A stretch of 64,000 nt of DNA from JAJYIW01 sp963781665. GTDB taxonomy: Bacteria; Chloroflexota; Anaerolineae; Anaerolineales; Anaerolineaceae. Positions 52,637 to 62,116 of the stretch are shown piece after piece (within the stretch, counting starts at the first letter, position 1; the number at the start of each line of letters is the position of its first letter). The DNA lies in contig CAWAGA010000002.1 in the NCBI GenBank assembly GCA_963781665.1, positions 930,001-994,000 of the forward strand. The letters run 5' to 3'. A model generated the notes under the pieces. That model ran no database searches, had not been told where the DNA came from, and worked only from the letters and a program-made list of their open reading frames with translations. A program made the translations under genes and the position numbers.

Positions 52637-54769
52637 ATGGCGATCATTTCTTCCATTCTGGCAGCTTGCATCGCTGTTTGGCTCGGAAGCCGCCGCCTTC
52701 TAACAACCAGGCGCCGGCTAGCCTGGATATTCCTGGGTATAGGCCTGCTGTTGTGGGCAGGTAGTAACCTGGATAGTTACGTCAACCTCACCCTGGCGCT
52801 GCCAACTTCTTCCTGGGTTACGATTTTGGATTCCTGTTACCTGGCTGGACAAAGCCTGGTCTTGCTCAGCCTGGTGCTTTTCCTGACCCAGGTCCGGCGA
52901 ACTTCATCTCAAATTCGATTATATGGAGATGTATTCATCGCACTCGTCGCAGCTGCGACCTTGAGCTGGTTGGTGATCCTGCGACCATTTCAAGACATCG
53001 CCGGTCAGCTGGATATTTATAATGCCCGTCTTTTCCCGTTGACCGGATTGGTCCTTTTAATCGCCATCATGATTCTCTTCATGCTTGAAGATTTACAGCG
53101 CAGGTCACCGGGGCAGCGTTGGATTCACGTGGGATTGCTGCTGCTGGTGATGAGCGATCTGGTGCGGGATTACCTTTCCTTGGTCAGCGGGAATGTAATG
53201 GCAAATCCAAATAACCTGGTGTGGGCTTCGGGTTGTTTTTCAATCATCCTGGCTGCTGTCCGATCTTACCGGCAAATAACACCAGTCAAGAACCCAAAAG
53301 CAACGCCAGGTAAACCAGGCGCTACGGACCGATCTATTCTGGAAACAGGGAAACAAACTCTTGCTAAACTGGATAATTTCTTAACCAAAGGCTTCCAGGC
53401 TACAATCGTCTTCCTGGCCAACTTTCTCCTGGGTGGATATGCACTTTCCGGATGGTCGTTAATCGGGGGGACGGAAACCTTTGGGTTATGGATTACACTA
53501 TTGCTAGGCTTGTTCTTGATTGCCCGCCAGGGTATGCTGGCAGGAGAGCGGGAATTCCGCCAATACACACTGCTGGTCGACAGTATTGCAGAACCCGCAT
53601 TTATTTGTGATGGAAAGGGCCGGTTAAAGCTGGTGAACCCGGCTTTGTTATCGTCCATGGGTTACAAAGACAATCACGCGCTGCTCAATAAGTCTGTGCT
53701 CTGCATGATATCTGCAAGCTCGCTCCCTGATCACTTCCTCCAATCCGCAATCCCCCACGGCTGGTCCGGTGAAATCGTGTTTGAGCGCATGGATGGGTCA
53801 ACGTACCCGGGTTACCTTTCTCTCCGGCCAATCAACCGGTCACCTTTCGAGCATTTGACCCTGGCCGGCACCGCTCACGACCTTTCAGTTCAGAATGCCC
53901 AACAAAAGGCGCTCCAAATTGCTTACGATCAAGCAGCCAGTGCGCACCATGAGCTCGAAATGATGAATGCCCAGCTCGAACAAAAAGTGGCTGAAAAGAC
54001 CAGCAGCCTGAGCACCGCCTACCAAACTCTGGAACAGCAAAACCAGACCCTTCAGATGTTGGATGGGCTTAAATCGGATTTTGTTTCGTTGGTATCGCAT
54101 GAGCTCCGGGCGCCTCTGACCAATATCAGCGGTGGGATCGAACTGGTATTGAGCAGCCCGCAAGCTATCCCTGACCACGTCCAGCTTTCTTTGACCCTGG
54201 TCCAGTCGGAGATTCTCCGCCTGACCCATTTTGTTGAAACAATCCTCGACTTATCGGCATTAGATGCCGGGCGGATGCCATTTTCAGCTGCTCCCTTAGC
54301 ACTCATCGATATCGTTGATATGCTTGATTACCAGGTAAAGATGATGAGATCCGGCGAGCGGGTCAGATGGTCGATACCCGATGGATTGCCCCTCATAAAC
54401 ATCGACGAGCACGCCCTGGAAAGCATCCTTTTTCACCTGGTCGATAATGCCATTAAATATGCCCAGAAGGGCGAAATTTTGGTAACGGCATATACTGAGT
54501 CCAACCTGGTATACGTCCAGGTAATTGATGAGGGAGAGGGTATCTCACCTGAAGCCCTGCCAATGCTTTTCAAACGGTTCTCTCGGCTGCAACATGGTGA
54601 CGCTCAGACTGTATACGGGCATGGTCTGGGCCTGTACATCGTACGGCGGCTGCTCCAGGCTATGGACGGTGACGTGCGCTACGAAAAAACACCCGATGGG
54701 CGCTCGTGTTTCACATTTTGGCTGCCTGCTATCGAGGATAAAGATGAAAGCGAAATTGCTGTTAGTTGA
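52637..54769 (+). CDS. Multi-TM sensor histidine kinase with PAS domain
   Basis: A 710-residue kinase. About seven membrane helices span residues 1-210 and two more lie near 255-300, an unusual sensor. A PAS domain (about 305-415) and a coiled coil (about 420-475) connect to the dimerisation domain with His near 488 in SLVSHELRAPL. The HATPase domain has FHLVDNAIKYA, DEGEGIS and GHGLGLYIVRR. It has no periplasmic sensor loop, so it may sense membrane state or an integral ligand. The regulator gene starts inside its 3' end (26-bp overlap). The downstream MacAB/FtsX-type ABC genes are possible targets. Confidence 0.9.
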   Translation: MAIISSILAACIAVWLGSRRLLTTRRRLAWIFLGIGLLLWAGSNLDSYVNLTLALPTSSWVTILDSCYLAGQSLVLLSLVLFLTQVRRTSSQIRLYGDVFIALVAAATLSWLVILRPFQDIAGQLDIYNARLFPLTGLVLLIAIMILFMLEDLQRRSPGQRWIHVGLLLLVMSDLVRDYLSLVSGNVMANPNNLVWASGCFSIILAAVRSYRQITPVKNPKATPGKPGATDRSILETGKQTLAKLDNFLTKGFQATIVFLANFLLGGYALSGWSLIGGTETFGLWITLLLGLFLIARQGMLAGEREFRQYTLLVDSIAEPAFICDGKGRLKLVNPALLSSMGYKDNHALLNKSVLCMISASSLPDHFLQSAIPHGWSGEIVFERMDGSTYPGYLSLRPINRSPFEHLTLAGTAHDLSVQNAQQKALQIAYDQAASAHHELEMMNAQLEQKVAEKTSSLSTAYQTLEQQNQTLQMLDGLKSDFVSLVSHELRAPLTNISGGIELVLSSPQAIPDHVQLSLTLVQSEILRLTHFVETILDLSALDAGRMPFSAAPLALIDIVDMLDYQVKMMRSGERVRWSIPDGLPLINIDEHALESILFHLVDNAIKYAQKGEILVTAYTESNLVYVQVIDEGEGISPEALPMLFKRFSRLQHGDAQTVYGHGLGLYIVRRLLQAMDGDVRYEKTPDGRSCFTFWLPAIEDKDESEIAVS

Positions 54770-55460
54770 CGATGATACAACCTTACTCGAGTTCCTGAGC
54801 GAGTATTTACAGAACGCGTCATTTACGACATTCCAGGCATCGAACGGCGCCGAAGCGCTCAGGATTGCTTACCGGGAGCATCCGGACCTGGTAATTCTGG
54901 ATGTGATGATGCCGGGGATGGATGGATGGGAAGTTGCCGTTCGCTTGCGCGAAATGTCAGACGTGCCGATCGTCATCGTGACCGGAAAATCAACCGAAGC
55001 GGATAAACTGCGTGGTTTCCGCCTGGGCGTCGACGATTACGTTACCAAGCCATTCAGTTTCGCCGAATTATGCGCGCGCGTGCAGGCTGTGTTGGCCCGG
55101 GCCCAGGCCCGCATTCCTGCTGAAAGAAACCTGATCACCTTTGGTAACCTGTTGATCGACATCGATAAACGCCTGGCACGGCGCGGCGAAGAAGTGATTA
55201 CCTTAACCCCAACCGAATTCCGCATGCTGGAATACCTGGCGCGCCAGCAGGGGCATGCCGTTCCCGAAGCAGAATTAGCCCACGCAGTTTGGGGCCATTA
55301 CCGGACGGAAGATACCACCATGGTGCGCCGGTATATCTGGCTGCTACGCCAGAAAGTCGAATTCGATCCCTCTAACCCGCGCCTGATCCTGACCTTGCGC
55401 GGGTTCGGATACCGGCTCGGAACCGGCCCATTAGAGGAAATTGAAGGTAAGGAATCCTAA
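54744..55460 (+). CDS. OmpR/PhoB-class response regulator
   Basis: A 238-residue regulator. I take the ATG at 54744, within the end of the kinase gene; upstream in-frame sequence is kinase coding region read out of frame. LLLVDDDTTLLEFL has the acidic pair; Asp53 (ILDVMMPGMDG) is the phosphoacceptor and Lys lies in YVTKPFSF. The winged-helix part includes LTPTEFRMLEYLA and TMVRRYIWLLRQKVE. It is partnered with the preceding kinase and lies before the ABC genes, so it may control them. Confidence 0.92.
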   Translation: MKAKLLLVDDDTTLLEFLSEYLQNASFTTFQASNGAEALRIAYREHPDLVILDVMMPGMDGWEVAVRLREMSDVPIVIVTGKSTEADKLRGFRLGVDDYVTKPFSFAELCARVQAVLARAQARIPAERNLITFGNLLIDIDKRLARRGEEVITLTPTEFRMLEYLARQQGHAVPEAELAHAVWGHYRTEDTTMVRRYIWLLRQKVEFDPSNPRLILTLRGFGYRLGTGPLEEIEGKES

Positions 55461-55498
55461 TCATTTTATGGTATCATTCCAAACCAAGGAAATAGTGA

Positions 55499-55858
55499 AT
55501 GGATAACAAGATCACAATTATTGAAGGCCCTCCACCCACATTTGAAGTCGTACAAGATGGTTGGGCTCTTGGTCTAAATGAAGGACCATATCTATATGAC
55601 CTTGCGCTGACGCGGTTACGCACGTTCAACGGAAATACCCTGGTCGAACGCTGCCACCGGGCCTGGCGACACGGAACGACGATGTATCTGGAATATCGCA
55701 GCGATGTTGGCCTGACCAAAGAGTCACCGATTATGGCAGCCCGCATGCTTGAAACCCCTGAAGGCCACGTTTTGTACCTGTGGGTACGGCGTGATCCGCA
55801 AGAAACGAAAGCCGAATTAGGCGAGGGTGATGACGAAGATACAGACGGCACGATCTAA
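55499..55858 (+). CDS. Small acidic-tailed protein of unknown function
   Basis: A 119-residue protein I do not recognise. It opens MDNKITIIEGPPPTFEVVQ, carries WALGLNEGPYLYDLALTRLR in the middle and ends in an acidic tail (about 104-117: ELGEGDDEDTD). No membrane segment or signal peptide. AAGGAA lies about 10 bases before the ATG. It sits between the two-component genes and the ABC genes, spaced 38 bp from the former. The frame is intact and codon use looks like its neighbours, so it is probably real. Confidence 0.6.
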   Translation: MDNKITIIEGPPPTFEVVQDGWALGLNEGPYLYDLALTRLRTFNGNTLVERCHRAWRHGTTMYLEYRSDVGLTKESPIMAARMLETPEGHVLYLWVRRDPQETKAELGEGDDEDTDGTI

Positions 55859-55883
55859 CCTGGTACTGCCGTTAGATATACCG

Positions 55884-55915
55884 AACCGAGAACGGTTAGG
55901 AAACTGAATTATAAT
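55884..55915 (+). promoter_or_regulatory. Candidate promoter and small inverted repeat before the ABC genes
   Basis: TATAAT at 55910-55915 with an inverted repeat AACCG-AGAA-CGGTT (55884-55897) in the -35 area. A regulator bound there could control the ABC operon. The ATG is 47 bases downstream. Confidence 0.35.
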
Positions 55916-55961
55916 AAGGGGGTTTGAAGTCAGCCTTTAGCACACCATCGTCGAGAAGGTT

Positions 55962-57023
55962 ATGCAAAACGGGATTGCTCCCCTGGTCATATGTGAAAAT
56001 CTGGTAAAAATATATAAAGTTGCAAACCTGGAAGTTGTAGCACTCCAGGGATTGGACATTATTGTTGAACGCGGCGAAATGCTGGGCATTGTAGGCGCGT
56101 CTGGCTCGGGAAAATCGACCCTGATGAATATTTTGGGTGGATTGGACCGTCCATCAGCCGGCAAAGTGACCGTCGACGGGCTTAACTTGTTGGCCATGTC
56201 CGAGGCAGCGCTTACAGTTTATCAACTCGCTAAAGTCGGGTTTGTCTGGCAGCAAACCACGCGGAATTTGATCCCTTATCTCAATGCCCAGGAGAACATC
56301 GAATTTCCGATCAGTATGTCCTGGGCCAGCAGCGCCAATCAAAAGCGTGAATGGTCAGCGGAACTGCTCAATGCCATCGGATTATACGATCGCCGGAGCC
56401 ACTACCCAACCCAATTATCAGGCGGAGAGCAGCAAAGGATCGCTATTGCCGTGGCCCTTGCCAATAAACCCGTTCTGCTCCTGGGCGACGAGCCCACCGG
56501 AGAAGTGGATTCGGCTACCGCCCAGATCATCATGGATACATTTCGCCGCCTTGGCAAGCTGATGGACCTGACCATTATCATCGTTACCCACGACCCGCGT
56601 GTCTCCGGACAGGTCGACCGGGTGGTTGCTATTCGCGATGGAAGGATCAGCACCGAGACCATTCGCCAGGTGAACCAACCAGGACCATTACCCCCAAACG
56701 AACCTGTAAACGATGTAAACCTGAACAAATTGGCGAATGAAGAAATCGCCTTCCACGAATATGTCGTGCTTGATTCGGCCGGAAGGTTGCAAATGCCCAA
56801 AGAGCTGCTGGATGAGCTCGGCATTGGCAAACATGCCCAATTGGAAGCCGGCGACAACTGCATCATCATCCGCCCGGCGAAGGATCGCCAGGATAGTACT
56901 ATTAAGAAGCCGTTATCACTCGAAGAACAACTGGCTAATCTCTTCGAAGATCAATCTCCCCCTGAGGCGATCAAAACCAGGCGCCATCTGTGGGACCGCA
57001 TTCGTCTCCGTACTTCAAAGTAA
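55962..57023 (+). CDS. MacB/LolD-type ABC ATPase with a C-terminal AbrB-like domain
   Basis: A 353-residue ATPase of a MacB/LolD-type export or lipoprotein-release system. Walker A is GASGSGKST (about 46-54), the signature LSGGEQQRIAIAVALA, and Walker B LLLGDEPTGEVD. After the ATPase (to about 235) a linker leads to residues about 264-306: EYVVLDSAGRLQMPKELLDE and LEAGDNCIIIRPA, the swapped-hairpin AbrB/SpoVT pattern with GRLQMPKELLDELGI. Fusion of an AbrB-like domain to such an ATPase is not usual. GAGAAGG precedes the ATG. Walker B has Gly-Asp-Glu as in LLGDEPTGE, intact. It is the first of four ABC genes. Confidence 0.88.
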   Translation: MQNGIAPLVICENLVKIYKVANLEVVALQGLDIIVERGEMLGIVGASGSGKSTLMNILGGLDRPSAGKVTVDGLNLLAMSEAALTVYQLAKVGFVWQQTTRNLIPYLNAQENIEFPISMSWASSANQKREWSAELLNAIGLYDRRSHYPTQLSGGEQQRIAIAVALANKPVLLLGDEPTGEVDSATAQIIMDTFRRLGKLMDLTIIIVTHDPRVSGQVDRVVAIRDGRISTETIRQVNQPGPLPPNEPVNDVNLNKLANEEIAFHEYVVLDSAGRLQMPKELLDELGIGKHAQLEAGDNCIIIRPAKDRQDSTIKKPLSLEEQLANLFEDQSPPEAIKTRRHLWDRIRLRTSK

Positions 57024-57071
57024 ATACTTTTCTTTGCTTTTCCTGAGAATCCAAAAGAATAACGCAAAAAT

Positions 57072-57815
57072 ATGGATATCATCGCTGGTTCAGCGCAAAC
57101 TACTGATGGGAAAAGGCCGGATAAGGCCATGGATGCCATCGTCTCCGTCCAGAAAGTCAGCCGGGTGTACAAACTGGGATCTTCGGATGTCCATGCCCTG
57201 CGCGAAGTTACCTTCGACCTCCCCAAGGGCATAATGGGCGCCCTGATGGGGCGATCAGGTTCAGGAAAAACCACCCTGCTCAATTTGATCGGTGGATTGG
57301 ACCAACCGACCTCCGGCGAAATCTCACTGTTCGGCTCGAGCCTCTCGCAGCTTTCAGGCGAACAGCTTATCGAAATGCGCCGCCACCGGATAGGTTTTGT
57401 GTTTCAATCATTTGCTATTATCCCCACTTTTTCGGCCATTGAAAACGTCGAGTTGATGCTGCGAATCGCCGGAATGCGGAAAAACCGGCGCCAACGCGCC
57501 ATGCGCTGCCTGGAAATCGTCGGCCTGGGCAATTGGGCCGACCATCGCCCCTGGGAGTTATCGGGCGGTCAGCAGCAGCGGGTCGCTATAGCCAGAGCGT
57601 TGGCAACCCATCCCGACCTGATCCTGGCAGATGAGCCAACCGGTGAACTGGATAGCACTACCGGAAAGCAAATCCTGACTCTTTTCCGATACATTGTAGA
57701 AAATGAAGGGATCACGGCGATCATTGCTACCCACGATTCAACCATTGAAAATTACGCCCATATCGTCTACGAATTAGGTGATGGCCAGCTCAAGGCGGTT
57801 CGCCAATTGCAATAG
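57072..57815 (+). CDS. MacB/LolD-type ABC ATPase
   Basis: A 247-residue ATPase, second of two in this operon. Walker A GRSGSGKTT (about 59-67), Q loop in GFVFQSFAIIPT, signature LSGGQQQRVAIARALA and Walker B LILADEPTGELD, with the switch His in ATHDSTIE. The start at 57072 has no clear ribosome site; an ATG at 57129 is a possible alternative that keeps the whole ABC domain. With the first ATPase it may form a heterodimer driving the large permease at 59063. Confidence 0.92.
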   Translation: MDIIAGSAQTTDGKRPDKAMDAIVSVQKVSRVYKLGSSDVHALREVTFDLPKGIMGALMGRSGSGKTTLLNLIGGLDQPTSGEISLFGSSLSQLSGEQLIEMRRHRIGFVFQSFAIIPTFSAIENVELMLRIAGMRKNRRQRAMRCLEIVGLGNWADHRPWELSGGQQQRVAIARALATHPDLILADEPTGELDSTTGKQILTLFRYIVENEGITAIIATHDSTIENYAHIVYELGDGQLKAVRQLQ

Positions 57816-57823
57816 GAGAAGAA

Positions 57824-59066
57824 ATGAAGTCATTGAAGCGGGTTAATTTCTTAGTGCGCCTCGGTCTGTTTGCCTTCCTGGCGCCTTCATTAGTCCTGTC
57901 CTTGGCAGGATGTTCAGCCCTGGGCGGAAACAGCCCTACCCCAACCCCGCTGCCCCAGGTTGTTTCTACCGAACAAATCACTTTTCAGGTAAAAAAGGGA
58001 CCGATCGTTGCGCTGCGCGACATCCAGGGCGAGGTCGTTCCAACTCGCCAGGATAAGCTCTATTTCCGTGCGTCAGGCTTTGTCGACCAGATTAACGTCA
58101 AGGATGGCGACATGTTTAAAAAGGGTGACATTCTGGCCGAGCTTCAGGTCAGCGACCTGCTCGATCAGCTCCAACAGGCCCAGATTGATTTGCAAGTTGC
58201 TCAGAACAATCTCAATTCAGACAACCTGCAAAGAGCTTACGATATCCAGCAGTCCGAATCGGATGCTGTCATCGCTCAAAAACAGGTAGACCTGGCAACC
58301 ATAACCCTGAACAATTCAGCCGGCTCGCAGCGAGAAATCGCCCAGATCAACCTCGACATCGCCCAGGAAAAGCTAAAAACAGCTCAATCCTGGTTGGCCC
58401 TCGTACAAGGACGGGTTAATTCGGATTTAGAGCAGGTCGTTCAAAAGAATCAGCTTGCAGTGAGCCGTCTGGAAAAGCAGATTTCCGACCGCCGCTTGAT
58501 CGCACCTTACGATGGGGTGGTGCTCCACATAGCTGTCATTCCAGGCATGTCGGTAACCGCCTACGACGAGACAGTTGCCATGGTGGGCGATCCGACCGAC
58601 CTCGTCATCCAGAACTCCATTCGATACCCAATTGGCAAAAACGCTGGACGCCAATTCAGAAGCTTATCTCTACACAAACCCGGACAAGAATCCGATGTAC
58701 CCGGTGAACTATATTCCCGATTTTATGCCAATATCGACCGGACAAGAAGGTCTGTCGACTTCGAGCACCGGAACCATCACGTTGAATTTCATGTATTTTT
58801 CGCTGCCAAAGGACCTCCCGTTAGATCAAACCCCCGTCGGCAGCCAGGCCAAGCTGGAGGTTGTACTGGGTCGTAAACAAGATGCCTTGCTGCTCCCGCC
58901 CCCTGCCATCCGCGGAAATGATACCTTCAAGTACGTGATCGTGCTGGAAGATGGCTATCACCGCAGGGTTGAAGTGGTCGCCATTGGCATTCAAACGACC
59001 ACCGAATGGGAAGTCATCGCAGATAATCTCAAGGAGGGGGATGTAATCCTCGGTCCCAGTCAATGA
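57824..59066 (+). pseudogene. MacA/HlyD-like lipoprotein adaptor, disrupted by a frameshift
   Basis: Periplasmic-adaptor-type protein of a MacAB-like system, in two frames. The first part (57824 to about 58618) has a lipoprotein leader ending in SLAGC, a lipoyl-like hairpin and coiled-coil region, and reaches DPTDLVIQNS; the second part (from about 58620 to 59066) continues FDTQLAKTLDANSE to the stop in the +1 frame. One extra base near 58619 in the sequence would explain the change; joined, the product is about 413 residues. It may be a true lesion or a sequencing error. AGGAG precedes the ATG. The second part ends with the ATG of the permease overlapping its TGA. Confidence 0.8.
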
Positions 59067-61996
59067 GTCACTTTTTCGTTACCCTTGCCAACCGTACATC
59101 AAATGTTAAGTCGTTTTTGACGGTTGTTTATAAGCGTTTGGTCCATCACCGCGGTGTCAGCTTAAGCTCGACTGTCGGGATTATCAGCGTTATCAGTATG
59201 ATCATCTGCGTTCCGGTGTTTACCAATGCCGTGCTGACCCAGGTATTACGGCAAACGCTGACAGATAAATCATTGACGAACGGTCGTGCACTTTTCAGCA
59301 TCCATTCATACTATCGCGATGATACGATGTTCTCGCCGATCTCGGTAGAGAATATGCAGTACCTTGCCAAATGGATAAACGACCAGATTTCCAACTCGAT
59401 GAATGCCAGGGTGGAGGATGTCTATACCGAAATGCTGACCCAGGCGGTGAGCTGGACTCCGGTAAAGTACCAATCCAAGGACCCCCCATTTCAAAATATA
59501 TTCATGAGCCTGGCAACCGATAATTTTGCCCAGGCAAAAACGAAACTGGTTGAAGGCGCCTGGCCATCGCCCGATTTTGTCTCAAATCCATCAGGGCCAA
59601 TACCGGTGGCAGTTGAAGAAGAATACGCCGACAACAATTTTCTGAATGTCGGCGATGTTTTGAAATCCACGAACCTCGAAAAACCACTTGCGGTGCAAAT
59701 CGTCGGCATTTTCCGGGCAATCGATCCAGGCGATCTGAGCTGGTTCTACAGCCCAAAAACGACCTACGAAAAAGAAGCCTGGGTACCATTAGTTTATTTT
59801 GAATCATACCTTCCGACCGTCATCGCCCGTCCGGCTAACTATACCTCATGGTATGCGGTCGTTGATCCCCAGAGTTTACGCTACCATAATTCACTGCAGG
59901 TATCCAAAGAGATGACCCGCTTCGACGCCAACCTGCACCTGCTCTTGAATGGCGTCAGGATCGACTATTCACCGGCAGCCGAGCTCAAAAGCTACGAAGA
60001 CCGGATGAATTCGATGATCCTGTTGTTCTACATCGTCTGCGCACCATTGATTCTGCTGGCGCTCATCTTCATCAGCTTGACGGCAACCGTAGCCTTGCAG
60101 CAAGAAGACCAGGAAATCGCGACCATGCGCGGGCGGGGGGTCAGTTTTGGGAACCTGGTTGGGTTAAACCTGCTCGAATCGCTGGTGTTGATTGTTATCT
60201 CGCTGCCTTTTTCCTTATTGCTGGGATGGCTGTTGGCAAATTTAATGGGGCAAACACAGTTGTTCCTGGTATTTACGCGCCAGTCGGACCTGGTTTTTTC
60301 CCCGGCAGACATAAACCTGGTCTGGATCGCTGCTATCGCCATCGTCATCATCATTGCCCGCTTGATCCCGGTTTGGGGTCTGCGCCATACCTCTGTGATT
60401 AACCTTAAGCAGCAAAAATCACGCAGCAGCAATAAACCCTTCTGGGAGCGCTTCTTCGTCGACTTCATCTTGCTGGCTCCGGCCGTTTACGCTTATCTCA
60501 TCATGGAAGGTAAGGTTAACCCGGCAAAAATCATTTCTACCCTCAATTTATCCGGGGGCGGCAGCCAATCTGATCCATTGATGTTTCTGGCTTCATCCCT
60601 CTTTTCGATTTCGACCTGCATGATCGTTTTGCGCGCTTTTCCACTGGTGATGCGCCTGGTTTCGAGCATCTCCAACGGCTTCAAACATGTGGGAACCTAT
60701 CTGGCCGTCCAGGAGATCGCCCGGCGGCCACGCGAGCATACCAGTGTAATGCTCCTGGTGATGATATCTTTGACGCTGGCCATCTTTTCTGCTTCGGTCG
60801 CCCGGACTTTGGACCAGTGGTTCCACGATTCTCAGTATTACCAATCCGGAGCCGACCTGGCAATCGCCGAATACGCGATACCTCTACCCAGCAGTTCGGG
60901 TGCAGGAAATGGCGGCGCCACAGAGGCCCCACCCCCAAGCAGCACGAACAACGTCCAGGCGTTGATCAGCCTCGAAAATCACCTGGCAATCCCTGGGATC
61001 CAATCGGCCACGTTCGTCGGTAAATATGGCGGGCAGTGTGTATACGCCGGTGTAAATCACACCTGCACATTAATGGGCATCGACCGGTTGACCTTCCCGA
61101 CCACCGCTTACTACCGGAACGACTTTTCCACAGAATCCCTGGGCGCAATGATGAACGCACTTGCCGCCAATCCTAAAGGTATCCTGGTTTCTCAAAGCAT
61201 GCTGGATCAATCGGGGCTTAAGGTGGGCGATCGCATGAATGTATCCGCCTCGGTTGGAATAATCGACCAGGGTTTCAGCGAGGATATGGTGATCGTCGGC
61301 ACTTTCGACTATTTCCCTACGGTTTTCCCCACTGGTTCAAATGGAAATAAAACCATAGATACGGTGGTGGTCAACATGGGAACGTTATTTGGAGACCTGG
61401 AGGCAGCCACCGGTTACGATGTATGGTTGAACATCGCCGATAAATCTCAATCCCAATCCATCGTGGACCAGATCCAAAAACTGGCCTTCAAGGACCAGCT
61501 GGTGGTTAACGTCAAACAAAATGCCATCCAACAAATCCAATCCAAACTCGACCAACCCGAATGGGTCGGACTGTTCGGCATTTTGAGCGCTGGCTTCTTG
61601 TTGACCTGCCTGATGGCGTGTATTGGTTTCGTCCTGGACACGTTTGCTTCACTGCGCAAGCATTATATCCAGCTTGGGATCATGCAAGCCCTGGGATTAT
61701 CAACCCGCCAATTAGTGGGATATCTGGTTTTGGAAAGAGTTGTATTAATGGCTGTCGCCCTGGGAAGTGGAACCGCAATCGGCCTGATTGCCAGCGCATT
61801 ATTCGTCCCCATCTTGCAGTTCAACATTGGCGCAGGATCGCTCGTTCCCCCCTTCCAGGTCTTAATCGGCTGGCAGCAATCTGGCTGGCTGATCTTGCTG
61901 TTCGCCCTGGTGCTGCTGGTGACGATTATCGCCACGATCATGTACCTGGTACAGATCAAGATATTCCAGGCCGTTAAAATGGGTGAGACGATATAA
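59063..61996 (+). CDS. Large FtsX/MacB-type ABC permease
   Basis: A 977-residue membrane protein, about twice the size of a single MacB-type permease. It has an N-terminal membrane span (about 23-48), a large extracytoplasmic part (about 55-315), a group of spans (about 320-580, e.g. LLFYIVCAPLILLALIFI), a second large outside part (about 585-830) and four final spans, giving two FtsX-like modules. ARRPREHTSVMLLV is the loop before the second module. The start overlaps the adaptor stop by 4 bp. With two ATPases and an adaptor it should be a mechanotransmission-type system acting on envelope lipids, lipoproteins or a peptide; the substrate is unknown. Confidence 0.88.
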   Translation: MSHFFVTLANRTSNVKSFLTVVYKRLVHHRGVSLSSTVGIISVISMIICVPVFTNAVLTQVLRQTLTDKSLTNGRALFSIHSYYRDDTMFSPISVENMQYLAKWINDQISNSMNARVEDVYTEMLTQAVSWTPVKYQSKDPPFQNIFMSLATDNFAQAKTKLVEGAWPSPDFVSNPSGPIPVAVEEEYADNNFLNVGDVLKSTNLEKPLAVQIVGIFRAIDPGDLSWFYSPKTTYEKEAWVPLVYFESYLPTVIARPANYTSWYAVVDPQSLRYHNSLQVSKEMTRFDANLHLLLNGVRIDYSPAAELKSYEDRMNSMILLFYIVCAPLILLALIFISLTATVALQQEDQEIATMRGRGVSFGNLVGLNLLESLVLIVISLPFSLLLGWLLANLMGQTQLFLVFTRQSDLVFSPADINLVWIAAIAIVIIIARLIPVWGLRHTSVINLKQQKSRSSNKPFWERFFVDFILLAPAVYAYLIMEGKVNPAKIISTLNLSGGGSQSDPLMFLASSLFSISTCMIVLRAFPLVMRLVSSISNGFKHVGTYLAVQEIARRPREHTSVMLLVMISLTLAIFSASVARTLDQWFHDSQYYQSGADLAIAEYAIPLPSSSGAGNGGATEAPPPSSTNNVQALISLENHLAIPGIQSATFVGKYGGQCVYAGVNHTCTLMGIDRLTFPTTAYYRNDFSTESLGAMMNALAANPKGILVSQSMLDQSGLKVGDRMNVSASVGIIDQGFSEDMVIVGTFDYFPTVFPTGSNGNKTIDTVVVNMGTLFGDLEAATGYDVWLNIADKSQSQSIVDQIQKLAFKDQLVVNVKQNAIQQIQSKLDQPEWVGLFGILSAGFLLTCLMACIGFVLDTFASLRKHYIQLGIMQALGLSTRQLVGYLVLERVVLMAVALGSGTAIGLIASALFVPILQFNIGAGSLVPPFQVLIGWQQSGWLILLFALVLLVTIIATIMYLVQIKIFQAVKMGETI

Positions 61997-62000
61997 AAAA

Positions 62001-62074
62001 TGCCCCAGGAGAGACTCGAACTCTCAACCTAAGCGTTAGGAGTGCTTCGCTCTGTCCATTTGAGCTACTAGGGC
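62001..62074 (-). tRNA. tRNA-Arg (anticodon CCT)
   Basis: A 74-base cloverleaf on the minus strand. The acceptor GCCCTAG pairs with CTGGGGC (one G-U), the D stem is GCTC/GAGC, the T stem GAGAG/CTCTC with loop TTCGAGT, and the anticodon loop CTCCTAA gives anticodon CCT, reading AGG. The last anticodon-stem pair (A-C) is a mismatch. CCA is not encoded. It converges on the permease gene, whose stop is 4 bases away. Confidence 0.93.
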
Positions 62075-62084
62075 GTTTGCGGCT

Positions 62085-62112
62085 ATTATAGCATGCTTTA
62101 TTTCTTCATCAA
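62085..62112 (-). promoter_or_regulatory. Promoter of tRNA-Arg
   Basis: On the minus strand TTGATG (62107-62112) and TATAAT (62085-62090) are 16 bases apart; transcription would start a few bases before the mature 5' end at 62074. Confidence 0.7.
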
Positions 62113-62116
62113 TCCC

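Noticed and set aside
54525..54743. Upstream extension of the second response regulator
   Set aside because: It reads through the kinase gene out of frame; the receiver domain begins exactly at 54744.
58600..58640. Programmed ribosomal frameshift in the adaptor gene
   Set aside because: No slippery heptamer or downstream pseudoknot is apparent; an extra base is simpler.
62001..62074. tRNA-Arg as an integration site
   Set aside because: No integrase, no direct repeat of the tRNA 3' end and no foreign island beside it.
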